NCBI GenBank assembly: GCA_022579005.1
Contig: MU401690.1
Span: forward strand, 1 to 54,314
DNA length: 54,314 bases
From: Poronia punctata
Lineage: Eukaryota > Ascomycota > Sordariomycetes > Xylariales > Xylariaceae
Reading direction: 5' to 3'
Position 1 is the stretch's first letter. Each line of letters begins with the position of its first letter. Shown piece by piece: positions 33,364 through 44,238 of the stretch. The notes under the pieces are model-generated. The model was not told the origin of the DNA. It did not search any database and saw only the letters and a program-made list of their open reading frames with translations. A program made the position numbers and the translations under genes.

Positions 33364-35654
33364 TCACGTATGGAGGGGGTCGTGAGGAAGAAAATTGCCT
33401 ACAATGAGGCTGGGTCTAGCCGGACATGAGAAGGTTAGCAGTAGTCCAATTCTGGATCTGTGCTCAGCAACCAAACTTACATCTTATGGTCGTCTCTTCG
33501 TATCATAAATGAGAAACAGCAGTTGACAATAGGGTCGTTGGAGCGGTCGTCGGGGTTTTTTAGAGCGCAGGCTGTGAAGAGGGTCTCGTGTGCCGCGTCG
33601 AACGCGATGGTGCCAAACTCTTCCCAGTAACGCACGAGTGATTCTTCTGTCATAACCTCATGCAGCGATATTTTGCCCTGACCGCCCGGCATCTTTGTCA
33701 GCACCGCCAGCTTCACCGGTATACACCATTCACTTACGTCTCGTAGCCTCTCTACAGGCACATGAATAAGCTCTGCCATCTCCTTGTTGCCTCTGAATAT
33801 CTCGCCAGACCGCCTCCAACAGCAAGCTGGCACCGCCATCGACGCGAATACCCGATCGTAGACTAAGAGCGTTCTTTCAAACCACATCTCGACGTAAACG
33901 AGCTCCATGTCGGTAAGTCCCTGCACCTTCTCGCGAAACATTGGACGGAAGCGATCTAGCTGTCGTAAAATCTTTTGCTTCGAAGCCGGCGCAATGTGGC
34001 CATCCATATAGTTCGAGAGCCGTTTATATCCATTAACGTAATTGAACGGCCTGAGCAAGCCGGCGTCATACTTAGCCTTCAGGACCTTTTGCATTCGTGC
34101 TTCTGGCGTGTCGTTTCCCGAAGGGTCTGCAGCCTGGAGGTAGAACTCCCGCGTCTTGTCTGCGGGCGTGGACCCCTTTTGCCTCTGGATCATGCTTGTT
34201 CGCTCTGCACTCGGCGGGGGCATCGATGCTGCCTCCATCGCACTCGGTGGTAACGGGTCGCCGCCTATAAAGCCTGCTACGTCCGCTGGACCAGACTGGG
34301 CCAGTGGTTGATGGTTCCTGTACAACATGTCTTGCTCGTCGGCCAGGTTTCCGCTCTCGTCTAGAAGGCTGGTGTTTAGGAAGTCATTGAGTAGGTTAAA
34401 CTCGTGGGTGACTTCTTGGGGGAGCATATATTGGGGATTGTAGTGATGCATGTCGTGAAATTGATTTTGCGCAGTTAGCCACGCGTCCGAAAAGCCGGCC
34501 ACTGAGAGGTCAGCCAACGATTTTTAATAAAAAGATCATCAGGGGCAGCCGCCGGACTAACATTGATTCGTGTTACTACTATGCGTACTAGCCTGCAGAC
34601 CAGACACCGGGCTCTGTGACACAAGTTGTAGGTGATTACCCTGGCCTAGTGGGCCGAATCCCGTTTTGTTTCCTTGGGAAGGCCCGGCGGGCTCGAAGGA
34701 AGTCGGTACCATCGTACTGGCACCTCGATCTATCGAGTTTCGCGATAATTCAACCTGAGCATCCGATTCGTCACGTGCAGATGCATGGTTAGATCCTTTG
34801 GGCTTCTTTGCATCCGGATCCCTGGGTTCATCGTGACAAAGATGGCCGATGTTGCGCTTAATGCATCTTGTACATGGTCTCTCCTATACAAGGGGGACGT
34901 TGATCCCTAGTTAATCTCGGTCCATGCAGGCACTTGGGAGCGATTCCTCCCAACCAGTCACACAATGCAGCAAGGAACTGATTCATACATACTAGATCAC
35001 ACGTCATATGCTAGAGACACGGGTTAGGTCAGCGCTCAACTAAATCGTTTCAACCAAATGAGGATCGAAAGAAAACCAGCCAAGCAGAGCGCATAACGCG
35101 CAAACCCACGCATTACTGGTGGGGATCCCGGCGGCAGGACACGGGGCCTCTTAGGTAGTAAAGGTGGCCGAATTCACTTGCACCTTGCACCTTTCACGGG
35201 TGCAGCTACGCGTAGACGTGGAGCCAGCGGATGGAAAGCGGTGGTGTAGAACAAGGTATCTTGAGCGTAGACTTACAGATCGGCGACAGTAAACGCAAGC
35301 TGTAGGACGCGCAACCAAAAATTAGCCCATGCGGCGGAGAGAAACAGACATATAGATACCATGGTTTTGCGGTTGTGGCGGCGGCAACGGCAGCAGCGCC
35401 AGCGCCGGAGGTACCAGTAAGGCAGGGGTTGGCGGGGGGGAAGGGGGACGTCAGAGGAAAGGGAGAATTTTGGCAGTATTGCACAGCAGCAGCGTACCAT
35501 GATTCACCTTGCGCCTCTTCCTTGGGCTCTTATTGGAATCGGTTGGTGTATTGGCGGCAGTTGGAGTGTTGTCCTTGGACTTGGCGTCGCTGTCGTCGGA
35601 CCTCTTGTCCTTGGCATGGGTGCCATGGGTTCCATGGGTGTCATTGCTGTCCAT
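33364..35654 (-). CDS. Zn2Cys6 transcription factor of the AcuK/AcuM/Ert1/Rds2 gluconeogenesis-activator family
   Basis: Six exons on the minus strand: 35654-35498, 35299-35277, 35010-34993, 34883-34562, 34501-33481 and 33415-33364, coding for 530 residues. A basic SPRKRRK stretch precedes the zinc cluster, whose six cysteines are at residues 54, 57, 64, 70, 73 and 82 (CX2CX6CX5CX2CX8C). The cluster is spread over four exons, one of them only 18 bp. The C-terminal half has the PAS-like region of this family (around VYVEMWFERTLLVYDRVFASM and WRRSGEIFRGN) and the closing segment FMIRRDDHK...LIVGNFLP assembled across the last intron. Family members activate gluconeogenic genes such as PEP carboxykinase during growth on acetate, ethanol or other non-sugar carbon. 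The cluster looks more like the AcuM/Rds2 branch than AcuK, but this is from memory. The start ATG opens a hydrophilic Asp/Lys/Ser-rich tail. Confidence 0.9.
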
Positions 35655-36676
35655 GACTGATGGCGTCTTACTCGAGCGTAAATTTGGATTTCGGGCTTGC
35701 ACTGTCTAAGAGGCTCTCATTGGGTGGCTTGGTAGCGCAAGAGGGCGTGCAGTTCTGGCGGGTGTTCGACAATGGCGTTGGACGGCTTTGTGCAGGGCCA
35801 AGCAGCGGGTTTGGGTCAACTCAGGCTGTGTTCCCGAAAGGTGGTCGCCGAGGGCCAAAAGAGCGGAGCGAGAGCAGAAAAAAGAAAAACTTAGATATAG
35901 AGGAATGTCTCCTTCGGGAGCGCGCGTTGTGTTGACGGGTTGGGTGTGTCTTGTGATCGACAGAAGATCTCCCGGTAAAGAATGGTACGTCGGCGACGGC
36001 ACACCATGCACGTGTTATAGAAGTACAGTAACCGCAAATTAATTAATTGATAAACACCTTACTTTACTTTGGGTGCCTAATGAATTGGAATCACGAATGA
36101 ATAGGCACGTAGACCCCATATAGGACTTTGCAATAGATAGAGGGAGGCCACAGGCACTTTTCCGATTATACAAAATCCACGAAATCAACTACCTCGTCTC
36201 TCATCGACCAGCCGAACGAACCAGGCACGCGGCGCCGCGCAGGGGCGATTGGACTGCAGCAAGGAATCGGGGGGTTGGTTGGTTGATGGAGATGATGATG
36301 AAGCACAAAAAATGAATTGGAATTGGAATTGGAGATTGGAGCAAGAAATGCATACGCAGTAGACTAGTGGATAAAATCCAAGATCTGGCAGATCCCCTCA
36401 ACGCTGTACTCGAGTCGTATGGGGTTAACCTGTTACCCAGTCTTCGACACGCACTAATCCACCTACGTCCTACGAGTACATTTCCTCTGCCTTGGGCAGT
36501 TGTACCTACCCACTTCAGTCTACTTTAGGTGCCAATTCCAATGTCGCCATACAGTATTTATTAGACGCCAAAACACATGAAACACATCTCGTGGGCTAAC
36601 CCATAGTTTTCGTCCTTGTAACGGGATAATTATAGCGACATGTTCGCGGGGCATGTCGCACCTCCTAACGTATGTG
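35655..36676. other. Promoter and upstream region of the Zn2Cys6 regulator
   Basis: About 1 kb before the nested transposon. It is pyrimidine-rich on the coding strand near 35850-35890, as expected for a fungal leader. Short open frames on both strands have no recognisable similarity. Confidence 0.45.
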
Positions 36677-36834
36677 TAGCCCACCTACGTCTACCTTAAA
36701 AAATTCCTACATCCAAGGAGTTTCTCCACTTAGTGCGCATTAGCCCCTTCCCTTTACATGTTTCCATAGTACAGCGCCTTAGCATATACCTCTTAGATTA
36801 GTAACTTGTAAATAACATATATATAAGTCGTTTT

Positions 36835-36980
36835 TATATATAAGTACTTAAGTAGGTAAGTAAGTACTTAAGTAAGTAAGTAAGTAAGTAAGTACCTAGG
36901 TAAGTAAGTAAGTAAGTAGGTAAGTAAGTAAGTAAATAAGTAAGTAAGTACTTAAGTAAGTAAGTAAGTAAGTAAGTAGG
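36835..36980 (+). repeat. AAGT tetranucleotide microsatellite, left part
   Basis: Dozens of AAGT units with AGGT and ACTT interruptions, directly followed by the left inverted repeat of the inner TA-flanked element. The same microsatellite resumes on the far side at 44065, which shows that the tract was split by insertion. Confidence 0.9.
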
Positions 36981-37560
36981 TACATTACCGTGTAGCACCC
37001 TTTATATAAGACAATTATAGTAATGATCTCTAAATTATAAGACAATCTCTAAGCAGACATGATTAGCTGCGCGTCTTATAGTAAAGACAGTACTAATTTT
37101 AAAACGGTCTATTACTTTAAAGATTGTCTTTAAATAAAGACCGTCTTAAAAAAAATTATAAATTAAAAAAGAAATATTTTTATAGCTATATTTTATACTA
37201 TATATATATAGTAAATATAACTTATTAATATTATTTATACTATACTTTAATTTTTAACTAGGTTTTTTTTAGTTTTTTTTTAGTTTTTTTTTTGCAAGGG
37301 TTAAGGTTTAAACAAGTAGTTTATATATATTTTATTATTATTATATACTAAGTACTTTAACTACTATACTACGTAGGTCATTATTATATATACACATAAA
37401 AAGTTAATTATTATTATACCTTAAGTGTTTAAAAAAGCAATTATAATTGCAATTATAAGTGTAGTTATAAGTGTAAGTATAGGTGTAAGTATGGCTTAAT
37501 TTAGCTACGCAAGCTGGCCCTTAGTATAGCTAGATCCGGCCGCGCAGGCAGGGATTCTTT

Positions 37561-37751
37561 TTAGCTAGGTCAGCTACGTAAGTATAGGTCTAATTAAATT
37601 AGCTGCGTAGGTGTAAGTCTGGCTGCAAAGGTGTTAAAATAGCTACAAAGGTATAAGTCTAGCTGCGTAAGTATAGGTTTGATTAAATCGGCTACAAAGG
37701 TCAGCTGCAAAGGTATAGGTTAGCTATAAAGGTGTTAAAATAGCTGTAAAG
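37561..37751 (+). repeat. About 20-bp minisatellite (AGCTGCAAAGGTGTTAAAAT type), left part
   Basis: Degenerate tandem units of TAGCTGCAAAGGTNTTAAAA, alternating with a variant TAGGTCTAATTAAATCGGCT. The array is interrupted at 37751 by the Copia 5' LTR and resumes at 43457. Confidence 0.8.
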
Positions 37752-37974
37752 TGTTAGATCTAATAGGTTATGAGATGACAGGAATTAATATAATGCTTAC
37801 ATAGTGGAAGTTATACGGCTATAGTAGAAACTACTATAAAAGAAAAGGTCTTCTTATAGGGGGTTTTTTTTTACTTATTTAGTATGTGCAGATTTTGTAG
37901 AGAGGAGAAGTTTTACTTTTTTATGCAGACATTACTTAATATATACAATTTAGCTATTTATGCTAGTTTTAATA
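37752..37974 (+). repeat. 5' LTR of Copia element II (223 bp)
   Basis: Starts TGTTAGATCT and ends TTTTAATA, where CA has become TA. It aligns end to end with the 3' LTR at 43234-43456 and with the LTR at 3643-3865, with differences mostly C-to-T or G-to-A. Confidence 0.93.
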
Positions 37975-40900
37975 ATTAAAAGTCTTATATTGCTTATTAT
38001 TATTATTAAAGCTTAATAGCACAGCAACTTAGCAATAATAGCATTAGCTAATAAAATTAAACTATTTTACTTAAAGAAATTTTATTATTAAAATAAGGAA
38101 TTTAAAATAAGAGCTTTGGCTTTATAGCTATAGTAATATATTAACTTAAAAAATAAAAAACCTTAGCTTAAACAACTTAAACTTGTTAATATTACTAAAC
38201 TTAATAAAAAGCTTATTACTTTTGCTACTAAGGAAACTAGATCCGGGTTCTATATAGCTAGGAATACCTTTACTTTAAATAAAGATAAATAAGTTAATGT
38301 TAAAAATCTTTTAACAGATTTTTTTAACCTTACTAAAAAGTTTAAATTAACATTTATATTTTTTAAAAATAAATATAAACAAAGCGTTAAAGCCTAAAAA
38401 AAGCTTAATAATAAAATAGCAAAGCTAAAGACTTAAATAAGTAATACTATATTTAAAGACTATAAAGCTTTTTATATAGAATACAATAAAAAAGTAAATA
38501 AATAGTATAATAACTTTTAAAAGGTTAAAGAAACTATAACTAAAGTATTGCTAGCTATTGCTTAAGCAAACTTTTTTAACTTTGTTAAAAAAAGCGCAAA
38601 AAAACTAACTAAAAACTTTAAAAAATTTATTATAAAATAAGATTATTATATTTTATAACTTAAGCAATATAAACTTAACGCGTTGCTTAGTACCTACTTT
38701 TTTTTTTAATAGCTTTTTAAAGCTTTTAGCAAAAAATATAAACATTAGTATAATGTGTTTAAAATAATATATAGAAAATAAATATATAAAAGTAAGCTTT
38801 ATTATTTAAAATTAGCTGCTAACCTTTAAGCACGCACTGTAATTAACTAAAAGCTTAAAAAAACAAAAATAACTAAAAGGTTCTTTATAACATTTAACAA
38901 AAAAGAAATAAAAAACTAGGCTTAAAAGTTAAAAGGTAAAAATATACTTTTAATATTAATAAGCACCTTTTTTATAAGTAAAAAACAAAAACAATACTTT
39001 TGTTTTGCAACTTTTAGCTAAGGCTAAAAAGCTGTTTGCTAAAAAACTACTACTAATTTATTTAAACAAACTAAAAAAAATACTTATAACTTTAAAAAAG
39101 TATGCTTAGCGTATAAAGGTTATTATAACTTTTTTAAATGCTAGTATATATTTTTAAAGCTTTAAAAAAAAGGTTTTATAAAAAACTTAAAATATAAAAA
39201 CCTTATTAAATTTAAACTTAAATATAATTTAAAGCTTAAAGCAAAGGTTAAAGCTATTAAAGCAATAAAAGCTAATTAAAAAAAAGCAAAATTAATAAAT
39301 AGCTTACAAAAAAAAAAGGAAAAGGTATAATTAAAACAAGTCCTTATACGTGCAAGCTTTAAAATATTAAAAAGGCTTATATAAAAACTATACCTACTTA
39401 GAAATTTAGCAATTTTTGACTTAAGGTCTATACTATACATTTTTAACAAAATTAAGCGCTTTTATAACATTAAAAATGCTTTTAAAGGAAACCTATTTTA
39501 AGCTAAAAACTTAGTTATAGTTATATAAGCTTATAAAAACGTTAATATAAAAGTTTAAAAAACTAAAAGACTACTTATACTAAAGCTTAAAAATATAGCT
39601 TACTATAAAACCCTTATAATAAATATTGTTTTTTTTTGTACTTTTACTTAAAAAAGGATTTAGTAAAATATAAAGCTATTAAAAAGCTATTTTAAAAAAC
39701 TTAATTACTTAATATTGTGCTAAGTACAAAATAGGTATAATTAATATGTTTTAAAATATTTACTGCTAAATATAAATAAAGCCTTTTTTTATACTTAAAA
39801 AAATATATATATAAAATATACTAGATAGCCTACTTTTAAAGCAGATCTTTTTAAATAACATCTTTAACTTAGCTACCTAGGTCCTAATATACTTTGGCAC
39901 CTAATAAGCTAAGCAAAAAGGGTAAAAATTAGAAAATCTTTAAGCTAAAGCATTAAATTAACAAATTGTTTTAGGTATATATGTAAAAAGCTTAAAAACT
40001 AGATTAACAAAGCACCTAAAAACTAACTAAATTGTTTATTTAAGCGCATTGCTATAAATTAGCATTTTTATAATAAAGGTTTTAATAATAAAGTATTAAT
40101 ACTTTTTATAACTAAAAAATATTTTAAGTATATGTTTAATTACTATTTATAAAGCCTTAACGCAAATATACTAAAAACGCTGTTTAAGTATTTTATAAAA
40201 AAAGCGCAGGTAATTTATAAAAAATAAGTTATTATTATTAAATTAAATAAATAACTTTTATAGTTATAAATAGTTATAAACTACCTAGTTAATAAAGCAC
40301 TTATTATACTAAAAATCTTAGCACTTAATATTTAAGCTTAAAACAGTACTAGCAAACAATCTAGCTAAATAGTTAAAAAGCGTGCTTAGTATATAAAAAC
40401 TAGCGCAAAGCTTTTAAAAACCCTTTAAGTTAAAATTAACAAGGCTATAGTATATTTATTAAACCGAATACTTAAATACATGTTTTACTAAAAAACTTTA
40501 TATAAACGTTTTTATACTTACTTTATATTTTAAAATAGCTATATTAAAATTAAAAAACTAAAGCTTAACTATTTACAAGTTTATAAATGCAAAGCTTATG
40601 CTCTTACTACTAATACAAAAAAAAAAAAAAATTATCTTTTAAAGCTAAGCTTTAAAGCTTAAATAAGTTATCTTATTAGTTATAAGTTAACTAATATTTA
40701 CAAAATTTAAAATCTTTTAACTAATTAAGTAATTTAAACTAAAAACGTAAAATTTAATAAAAACTAAATATTTAATAAAAAGCTTAATAAACTAAAAAAT
40801 AAGCTTTAAATACTTAATTGCAAATTTATTATAAATTTTCTAAACAAGACCTTAATTTCTAAGTTTAAATTATAATATTAAAATACTAACCTTTATAAAA

Positions 40901-43233
40901 ATAAAAACAAAATAAAATACATACTGCAATATTTAAAAGCTAAAGGCAGCGTAGTAAATAAGCAAAGTATTAAAAATACTAAAAACTTTAAGTTTAATAA
41001 AACTAATTACTTTTATACTAACTTAAAATTTTAACTATATTTTATACCTTTATAGTCTTTTTTTAACGCAGTAATGCTTACAGCAATTAAAAATGCTAAT
41101 TTTAATAAGCGTTATAATAAGTTTTTTGCTTTACTTAAAGCTTGCTAAGCAAAGATATTTATAAATAATAAGCATAATAATAGTTTGTTTACTTTAAAAG
41201 GTATATACGTTAATAAAAACTTTTTGCTTTTTTTTGCTAAGCTGCTTAAACTATTAAAATTAAGCTAAAAAGCTTATATTAGTAATAATAAACAAACAAG
41301 ATGCTAAAAGGCTATATTTAATACTAAACGCTTATACACTTTTAAATTAGCGCATAGTATGCAAGTAAGCAAGGCTATAAAAGCTAAAGCGCTTAAACGT
41401 TTACTATGCTACTTTAATAATACTTTTAAAATAAAAAAAAATTATATAAACTAGCTACTATAGTTTTTTTATAAAAAAAAAATTAAAGAAAATATTTTTA
41501 TATATTAAAGCAAGCTTTTGCTGCTTTTAAAATTATATAAAAAACTTAAAAATTATCTTTTAAAAAGTAAGTTTTTTAAAGCTAAAAATAACTATTTAGC
41601 TAGTTATAATAAAATAAGCTTTTAAAAAAAAGTTTTTGCCTATATAGCTAAAAAACATTAAATTTTAAACTATATATAAGTATATATTTACAAGTTTAAT
41701 AAAAAAGGCTTTTATTTAAAGTGCAAAGCACAAATTGTAGTTTAAAGAAACTAATAGCTTATAAATAAATATAAAAGTATATATGCTTTTACTTTAGCTA
41801 AAAAGTCCTTTAAAATACTAGCTACTATTGTAGCTAAGTTTAACTTTAAGTTAAAATAATATAATATAGTTAACGCTTTTATTAACGCATTGCTTTAAAA
41901 ACTAATATATATAAAAATGCCTTACGGCTGCAAAAAGAAAAAACGTATTTTATAACTTTTAAAGGCTTTTTATAAATTATAAAAATTATTACTTTTATAG
42001 CAAAAAAAGCTTACATTAACGCTTTTAAAGCTTAGATTTAAGCTAGTGCCTTATAAACCTTATATGTTTATTAAAAATAAAATATTATTATTTATATATA
42101 TTAACAACCTTATGCTTGCTTATTAAAAGATTTGCAAATTTAAAGCTTTTGTAGCTATTAAAAAATTAAAAAACTAATATTAACTAACTAGAAATTATAA
42201 TTTAAAATGGTTTTTAGGTATAAAAATTATTTAAAACTATAAGCAAGGCTTAATTTAGCTATTATAAGCTATATATATTAAAAAAATATATAAGTTAAGT
42301 AACTTTTTAGGCAAAATGCTATTAACTTTTATAAGATTTATTAAGCTGCTTTTATATAAAAAGACTGCTACTTATTAAAAAGTTTATTACTATTAACGTA
42401 AAATTAAATTAATTATATATACTATAGTTATTATTAAACTAAATATTGCTTTTACTACGTTATAGCTTTTATAATTTAATAACAACCCCTTTTTTGCTTA
42501 CTACACTGCTGCTAACTAAGTATTAAACTATTTTTAAGCAAATTAACGCCTTGCTTTATAGTTTAAAAATAAAAATAGGCTTAAAGTAGCTAGTAATTTA
42601 TTATTTGCTAATAACATTATTAATTAAAAAAGCTTATAAGCATATATAATACTTTTTTTTAGTAAACTTATTAGTTAAAAAGCAAATAAATAAGATACTA
42701 TTACTACTTTTATAATTAAAGCTAAGCTTTTTGCGTTAGCTTAAGCTATAAAGAAAGCTATATTTATTAGCTAGCTTATTAACAAGCTTAGCGTTAATTT
42801 AAAATAAAAGCATATTACTATTTAGTATAATAACTAATAAACTATTAGTTTAGTAAATAAAGATATTATAATACTTAAAACAAAATTATAGCACGTTAAC
42901 ATATATAACTACTAATTACGTTAAAAAATAATTAATAAAACGCTTTAAGTAGTTTATATACTAACAGATTTAATAATAGTAAATAGTTTTATAAAGTTTT
43001 TAGTACAAAATAAATAAGCAAGCTTTTTATAATAAATTAATTTAGTTAACGTTAAAGCTATTTAAACTAAAATTAACTAGCTTATTACTATAAAAGTGCA
43101 AAAAAACTAGGAAAATAAATTAAAATAATTTAAAACACTATAACTATTACTATAAAAGCTATAATACTATAAAATAAAAGTATTATTTATAGCTATAAAA
43201 TAAACTAGTATGTTAGCTTATTTTAAAGGGGTG

Positions 43234-43456
43234 TATTAGATTTAATAGGTTATAAGATAATAAGAATTAATATAATGCTTATACAATAAAAGTTATACAG
43301 CTATAGTAAAAACTACTATAGAAGAAAAGGTCCTTTTATAAGGGGTCTTTCCTTACCTATTTAGTATGTGTAAATTTTGTAAAGAAAAGAAGTTTTACCT
43401 CCTTACGCAGACATTACTTAATATATACAATTTAGCTATTTATGCTAGTTTTAACA
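43234..43456 (+). repeat. 3' LTR of Copia element II (223 bp)
   Basis: Starts TATTAGATTT, where TG has become TA, and ends TTTTAACA, keeping the terminal CA lost in the other copies. Immediately followed by the CAAAG target duplication. Confidence 0.93.
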
Positions 43457-43741
43457 CAAAGGTATTAGAATAGCTGCAAAGGTATTAGAATAGCTGTAAA
43501 GGTGTTAAAATAGCTACAAAGGTATAGGTCTAGCTGCATAGGTGTAGGTCTAATTAAATCGGCTGCAAAAGTCAGCTGTAAAGGTATAGGTCGGCTGCAA
43601 AAGTATTAAAATAGCTGCAAAGGTATTAAAATAGCTACAAAGGTATTAAAATAGCTATAAAGGTGTTAAAATAGCTGCAAAAGTATTAGAATAGCTGCAA
43701 AGGTATTAAAATAGCTGCAAAGGTATTAAAATAGCTGCGCT
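43457..43741 (+). repeat. About 20-bp minisatellite, right part
   Basis: More than ten units close to AATAGCTGCAAAGGTATTAA. This is the continuation of the array that stops at 37751. The CAAAG duplication used by the Copia is itself part of the repeat unit. Confidence 0.88.
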
Positions 43742-44064
43742 AACTAGGTATGTTATATAGGTAGGTAAGTAAGTAGGTAATTAGGTCTAAAATAGGTCTA
43801 TAATAACTTTAGCTACTAAAGACTACTTTTGCTGCTAAGACTATTTTTAGCTAGCTAAGACTGTTTTATTTAGCTTAAAATTGTTTTTATTTTTAAAGAT
43901 TATACCTATTAAAAAACTATTTAATTAAAAAAAACAGTGTACTATAAAAAAACATTACTATAATTATCTTAAATTATAAAAACAGTTACAAAAATTTTAA
44001 AACGGTGCTAAAAGCTTAAATTATTACAGTAATCGTCTCTAATTAAAGGCACCACACGGTAATG

Positions 44065-44092
44065 TAAGTAAGTAAGTAAGTAAGTATACCTA
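44065..44092 (+). repeat. AAGT microsatellite, right part
   Basis: Six or so AAGT units, directly outside the right inverted repeat of the inner element, matching the tract on the left at 36835-36980. Confidence 0.85.
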
Positions 44093-44238
44093 GCAGTCCT
44101 TGCAGGTTAAGTCGTTTTTCTATAAAATCTCGGGCAAGAGACGCTGCGTTGCAATCTGCATGCTGGCGTTAAGTATTTAGACCTAAGTAGGGAACTCCTT
44201 AGATGTAGGAATTTTTTAAGGTAGACGTAGGTAGGCTA

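Larger units (their letters stand above)
37752..43456 (+). mobile_element. Complete but RIP-destroyed Ty1/Copia LTR retrotransposon (element II), 5705 bp
   Basis: Two 223-bp LTRs bound it, with a 5-bp target duplication TAAAG/CAAAG (37747-37751 and 43457-43461; the single difference is a C-to-T change). A purine-rich AAAGGGG tract lies just before the 3' LTR. The superfamily is read from residues that survive RIP: the reverse-transcriptase segment V-N-A-F-I-N-A-L-L at about 41869-41897, and the catalytic block at about 42088-42120, where the two aspartates appear as asparagine codons (L-F-I-Y-I-N-N-L-M-L-A), with a TAG in place of Trp shortly before. This layout is Copia, not Gypsy. Stops occur throughout every frame, so the element is not autonomous. 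Confidence 0.92.
36983..44064. mobile_element. Inner inverted-repeat element flanked by TA (second nesting level)
   Basis: The left end CATTACCGTGTAGCACCCTT is matched in inverted orientation at the right end (complement CATTACCGTGTGGTGCCTTT); similarity extends imperfectly for about 45 bp. Both ends are preceded by TA (36981-36982 and 44065-44066) inside an AAGT microsatellite. TA flanks fit a Tc1/mariner-type duplication, but TA also occurs in the AAGT array, so the class is tentative. Without the Copia it would be about 1.37 kb, largely A+T-rich and minisatellite; no transposase was recognised. Confidence 0.6.
36677..44238. mobile_element. Outer element of a nested transposon: long TIRs, 8-bp duplication CGTATGTG
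   Basis: The left end (TAGCCCACCTACGTCTACCT, 36677 onwards) and right end (inverted complement, to 44238) are the same termini as in the 495-bp element at 10021-10515, and the subterminal 80-100 bp on both sides are shared as well (GTACAGCGCCTTAGCATATACC on the left, GACGCTGCGTTGCAATCTGC on the right). Exact 8-bp direct repeats CGTATGTG flank it at 36669-36676 and 44239-44246, so the two ends belong to one insertion 7562 bp long. Removing the inner Copia leaves about 1.85 kb. No transposase frame was found; later insertions and RIP-type A+T drift fill the interior. Confidence 0.9.

Noticed and set aside
37561..43741. CRISPR-like array of about 20-bp repeats
   Set aside because: The units are directly tandem without unique spacers, are degenerate, and lie in a eukaryotic transposon.
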